Source: Pseudomonadota bacterium (GTDB taxonomy: Bacteria; Desulfobacterota; Binatia; Binatales; Binataceae). From it: DNA of 64,000 nucleotides. Below, one piece after another: positions 61,534 through 64,000 of this stretch. Each line of letters begins with the position of its first letter. Positions within the stretch are counted from its first letter, which is position 1. The stretch covers positions 1 through 64,000 of the forward strand of contig JAJPKP010000017.1 in the NCBI GenBank assembly GCA_021323675.1, given 5' to 3'. The notes beneath the pieces were generated by a model. That model made no database searches, was not told the origin of the DNA, and saw only the letters and a list, made by a program, of their open reading frames with translations. Both the position numbers and the translations under genes were made by a program.

Positions 61534-62280
61534 TCAGATAACCTTGGCTTCGGTGTGAAGCACCTGCACGAGCTCCTGCACCGATCCGACTTTCCTTCCG
61601 GCCTGGCGCTTCGGCGGGGCGGCAAGGGTCTTGATTTTGAGCTTGGGCGCGAGGTCCACGCCGAGGCTGTCGGCGGGAATCTCTTTCAACTCCTTCTTGC
61701 GCGCTTTCATGATGCCCGGCAGCGAGGCGTAACGCGGTTCGTTCAGGCGGAGGTCGGTGGTAACGACGGCGGGCAGGTTGAAGGCGATCGTCTCGAGGCC
61801 GCCGTCAACTTCGCGGGTGACCGTAACCTTCTTGTCGGCAAACTCGACCTTGGAGGCGAACGTCGCCTGCGGCCATCCCAGCATCTCCGCCAGCATCTGG
61901 CCGACCTGGTTCGAGTCGTCGTCGATGGCCTGTTTGCCGAGCAGGACGAGTTCAGGGTTTTCGTCGCCGATTACCTTGGCGAGGATGCGCGCGAGCGCGA
62001 GCGAGTCGAGCGCGGCGTCATTCTTGATCAGGATTGCGCGATCGGCGCCCATCGCGAGACCGGTGCGAAGCTGCTCCTGCCAGGTCGATTGGCCGATCGT
62101 GATGAGCACGACTTCTCCGCCCTGTTTCTCCTTGATGCGCAGCGCCTCTTCGATCGCGATTTCGTCGAAGGGGTTGATAACCCATTTGACGTTGTCGGTG
62201 GCGATTCCGGAACCGTCGGGAAGAACGCGGATAGTGGTCGCCGGATCGGGGACTCGCTTTATCGGGACGAGAATCTTCAC
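61534..62280 (-). CDS. etfB: electron transfer flavoprotein subunit beta
   Basis: A 248-residue ETF beta subunit. Seen: [58 protein letters not shown], the AMP-site region [34 protein letters not shown] and [45 protein letters not shown]. It begins with GTG after GGAG. It dimerises with EtfA and serves the acyl-CoA dehydrogenases here. A strong promoter lies about 90 bp upstream. Confidence 0.95.
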   Translation of the reverse strand: MKILVPIKRVPDPATTIRVLPDGSGIATDNVKWVINPFDEIAIEEALRIKEKQGGEVVLITIGQSTWQEQLRTGLAMGADRAILIKNDAALDSLALARILAKVIGDENPELVLLGKQAIDDDSNQVGQMLAEMLGWPQATFASKVEFADKKVTVTREVDGGLETIAFNLPAVVTTDLRLNEPRYASLPGIMKARKKELKEIPADSLGVDLAPKLKIKTLAAPPKRQAGRKVGSVQELVQVLHTEAKVI

Positions 62281-62364
62281 AGTACTGTCACTCCACGCAG
62301 TTTCGCTTATGCGGCTTTGGAAATCTGAACAGACGAATCGGGGCCAGGGCCGATAAACGCAACG

Positions 62365-62393
62365 AAACTAACAGCGCTATTTATTTCAGTCAA
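62365..62393 (-). promoter_or_regulatory. sigma-70 promoter of etfBA with overlapping inverted repeat
   Basis: On the minus strand TTGACT (62393-62388) and TAGTTT (62370-62365) are 17 bp apart. A 7-bp inverted repeat CTAACAG/CTGTTAG (62368-62374 and 62398-62404) overlaps the -10 box on one side and lies beyond the -35 on the other, a good place for a repressor. Start to etfB is about 80 bp. Confidence 0.6.
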
Positions 62394-62467
62394 ATTACTG
62401 TTAGGAGGGTGAACCGCGGCCGCGCGCGACCCCGGACAAGCCGGACTAAGGCCGCCTTCGGCCTGAT

Positions 62468-63250
62468 CTATTCGTTGTAGCCGAGGCGGCGGGAAACTTC
62501 ACCGCCCGCTTCGAGCAGGGCTGGAGCAATTTCGCTGGTTATTCGTTCCGGCGCGAGCCGATACGTGGGACCCGCAACCGCCAGCGACCCGACCACCATC
62601 CGGGTATAGTCACGAATCGGCACCGCGACCGAATTCACCTCGTCGACGAATTCTCCGGTGTCGGTCGCATAGCCATCACGAACCACCGCTTGCAATTGCT
62701 CAGCCAGTAGTGCGCGATCGACAATCGTGCGGTCGGTGTATCGGCGCAGATTTTCCGGCAACGTCGAGCGAAGCTGCTCTTCCGGATCGAACGCGAGATG
62801 AACCTTGCCGGCCGCCGAGCAATGAAGCGGCAGCGTCAGGCCGACCGGCGGCGTGATGCGCACGGCGCGGTCTTCGGGCTCGGCCGCTTCGAGCGGTACG
62901 ACTCCGTCGCGGCGCAGGATCGCGACATAAGCGCTCTCACGGCATTTGCGTGCGAGATCTGAAAGAATGGGACGCGCCTGGCGCACCAAGCCCATATGAT
63001 GGATATAGCGGCGGCCAAGCAGCAGGCACTTGATGCCGAGGCGATAGTTTTCGGTCGCTTTGTTCTGCTCGATGTAGCTGCGCGCTTCGAGCGTCGCAAG
63101 CAGGCGAAAGACGTTGTTCTTGTGAAGCTTGAGGCGCTTGGAGAGTTCAGTGACGCCGAGTTCGTCTACGTCGCCGAAGAACTGTTCGAGCACGTCGAGC
63201 GCATGCGCGACAGATTGGATGACGTAGTTGGTTTTGTCGCGTCTAACCAT
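62468..63250 (-). CDS. IclR family transcriptional regulator
   Basis: A 260-residue regulator: N-terminal winged helix (AHALDVLEQFFGDVDELGVTELSKRLKLHKNNVFRLLATLEARSYIEQN, about 13-62) and a C-terminal IclR effector domain (LARKCRESAYVAILRRDGVVPLEAAEPEDRAVRITPPVGLTLPLHCSAAGKVHLAF and SVAVPIRDYTRMVVGSLAVAGP). IclR proteins control acetate, aromatic and fatty-acid degradation. Ligand unknown. It is encoded beside etfBA on the same strand and its own promoter carries a 15-bp palindrome, so autoregulation is likely. Confidence 0.9.
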   Translation of the reverse strand: MVRRDKTNYVIQSVAHALDVLEQFFGDVDELGVTELSKRLKLHKNNVFRLLATLEARSYIEQNKATENYRLGIKCLLLGRRYIHHMGLVRQARPILSDLARKCRESAYVAILRRDGVVPLEAAEPEDRAVRITPPVGLTLPLHCSAAGKVHLAFDPEEQLRSTLPENLRRYTDRTIVDRALLAEQLQAVVRDGYATDTGEFVDEVNSVAVPIRDYTRMVVGSLAVAGPTYRLAPERITSEIAPALLEAGGEVSRRLGYNE

Positions 63251-63303
63251 CAGCGTTCTCAGACGGCACGCGACGGGTCGGAAAGCGGCGGCGCGGCGTC
63301 TTT

Positions 63304-63346
63304 GTAAAAGTGTTTTACTTTAGACGGCGCATCCGAATCATGTCAA
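63304..63346 (-). promoter_or_regulatory. IclR-gene promoter with 15-bp palindromic operator
   Basis: TTGACA (63346-63341) and TAAAGT (63322-63317) are 18 bp apart on the minus strand. The palindrome GTAAAA-GTG-TTTTAC at 63304-63318 overlaps the last two bases of the -10 box, about 54 bp ahead of the IclR start. The palindrome is AT-rich and typical for an IclR dimer. Confidence 0.6.
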
Positions 63347-63435
63347 CGACGCCGCCGGAACTGTCGTGAATGCAATATAAGTACTTGATTATTAAAGGTT
63401 TTTCCGACCCCCAATCACCATAAGGACCAATCTCC

Positions 63436-64000
63436 ATGGCCGATCCGTTCCCTCCAGATTTCTTTCGCCGCATCGACGAATCTGAAGATGAGCTGTTCTA
63501 TATCCAGCCGCGTTTCGTCGTTCATATCGATGATGGCGCGATCAAAAAAGTCGGAGAGATCTACGCGCGACTGCTTCCGCAAGGCGGATCGATCCTCGAC
63601 CTCATGAGCAGTTGGCGTTCGCACGTGCCCGAACACGTGCGAGCGTCGCGGATGGTTGGGTTGGGGATGAATCGCGCGGAGATGCAGGAGAATCCCGCGC
63701 TTACCGAGGTCGTCGTTCACAACCTGAACCAGAATCCCGAACTTCCGTTCGCCGACGACGAGTTCGACGCCGCGATCGTCACCGTTTCGATTCAATACTT
63801 GACGCGGCCGGTCGAGATCTTTCGCGGTGTCGCGCGAGTTCTGAAACCGGGTGCGCCCTTCATCGTCACCTTTTCCAACCGGATGTTTCCGACGAAGGCG
63901 GTCGCGATCTGGCATTCGCTCGATGAATTCGATCGCGTGCGGCTCGTGTACCGGTACTTTCAGGAAGCGGGCAGGTTTGAGAGTATGGAGGTGATCGACC
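63436..64000 (+). CDS. SAM-dependent methyltransferase-like protein (runs off the window)
   Basis: A frame open from ATG 63436 to the last base of the window (188 codons seen, no stop). AAGGA lies nine bases upstream. The translation MADPFPPDFFRRIDESEDELFY is followed by LLPQGGSILDLMSSWRSHVP, a methyltransferase motif I in modified form (the GxGxG replaced by MSSWRS), and LPFADDEFDAAIVTVSIQYLTRPVEIFRGVARVLKPGAPFIVTFSNRMFPTKAV, a motif III-like post-core strand. The C-terminus is missing. It diverges from the IclR gene. Confidence 0.75.
   Translation, partial: MADPFPPDFFRRIDESEDELFYIQPRFVVHIDDGAIKKVGEIYARLLPQGGSILDLMSSWRSHVPEHVRASRMVGLGMNRAEMQENPALTEVVVHNLNQNPELPFADDEFDAAIVTVSIQYLTRPVEIFRGVARVLKPGAPFIVTFSNRMFPTKAVAIWHSLDEFDRVRLVYRYFQEAGRFESMEVID

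Noticed and set aside
62451-62467. GGCCG-CCTT-CGGCC hairpin after the IclR gene as a terminator
   Set aside because: The stem is only five bp and no T-run follows on the minus strand, so it could not be supported.

Overview
The window is a 64 kb piece of a GC-rich, Gram-negative bacterial chromosome. No insertion sequence, prophage block or CRISPR array was recognised. The Gram-negative reading rests on an envelope-anchored PpiD-type chaperone, the mreBCD-mrdA-rodA cell-shape operon, a lipoprotein beta-propeller and DksA. The high density of acyl-CoA, flavin-monooxygenase, Baeyer-Villiger, EthD and SnoaL proteins suggests a soil or groundwater heterotroph that degrades ketone, terpenoid or steroid-like compounds. 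A Desulfobacterota/Binatota-like lineage would fit, but that placement is inference only.

Layout. 1-4.9 kb: rpsU, an unknown protein, a nitronate monooxygenase, an EmrB-type exporter and a VOC protein. 4.9-15.3 kb: an accessory catabolic region with a CGNR regulator, a tandem EthD protein, a group D flavin monooxygenase, an AmpG-like permease, a Baeyer-Villiger monooxygenase, an isochorismatase-like hydrolase, a double SnoaL protein, a TetR regulator with a large palindromic operator, and two GFA proteins. 15.3-18.2 kb: a DUF4411 PIN / ImmA-IrrE pair and about 1.2 kb with no recognisable gene. 18.2-23.7 kb: two crotonase-fold enzymes, a nitroreductase, a beta-propeller lipoprotein built from 120-bp repeats, and an overlapping pair of unknown genes. 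23.8-36.8 kb: core genes tRNA-Ala(CGC), galU, dksA, larC, queE, a lipase-like hydrolase, ppiD, and mreB-mreC-mreD-mrdA-rodA. 36.9-40.7 kb: amtB, an acyl-CoA dehydrogenase and a cysteine-cluster protein.

40.65-49.9 kb (minus strand) is the most unusual locus. It is a complete Kdp potassium pump (a tiny membrane ORF, then kdpF, A, B, C) followed by a short KdpD with only the sensor and USP domains, a separate HAMP-PAS histidine kinase, and an NtrC-type response regulator in place of KdpE. The operon head carries a good candidate sigma-54 promoter with a 19-bp palindrome about 150 bp upstream, suggesting that potassium uptake has been moved under sigma-54 enhancer control.

50-64 kb: two FtsX/MacB-type permeases without an ATPase, a DUF4412 protein, a flippase-like membrane protein, a zinc-ribbon methyltransferase, a potassium channel, a methyltransferase, an ABC-F ATPase whose ribosome-binding site is buried in a long leader hairpin, a histidine phosphatase, an epoxide-hydrolase-like enzyme, etfBA with a clear promoter and terminator, an IclR regulator with a palindrome over its own -10 box, and a methyltransferase that runs off the end. 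All functions come from reading motifs; no database search was possible.
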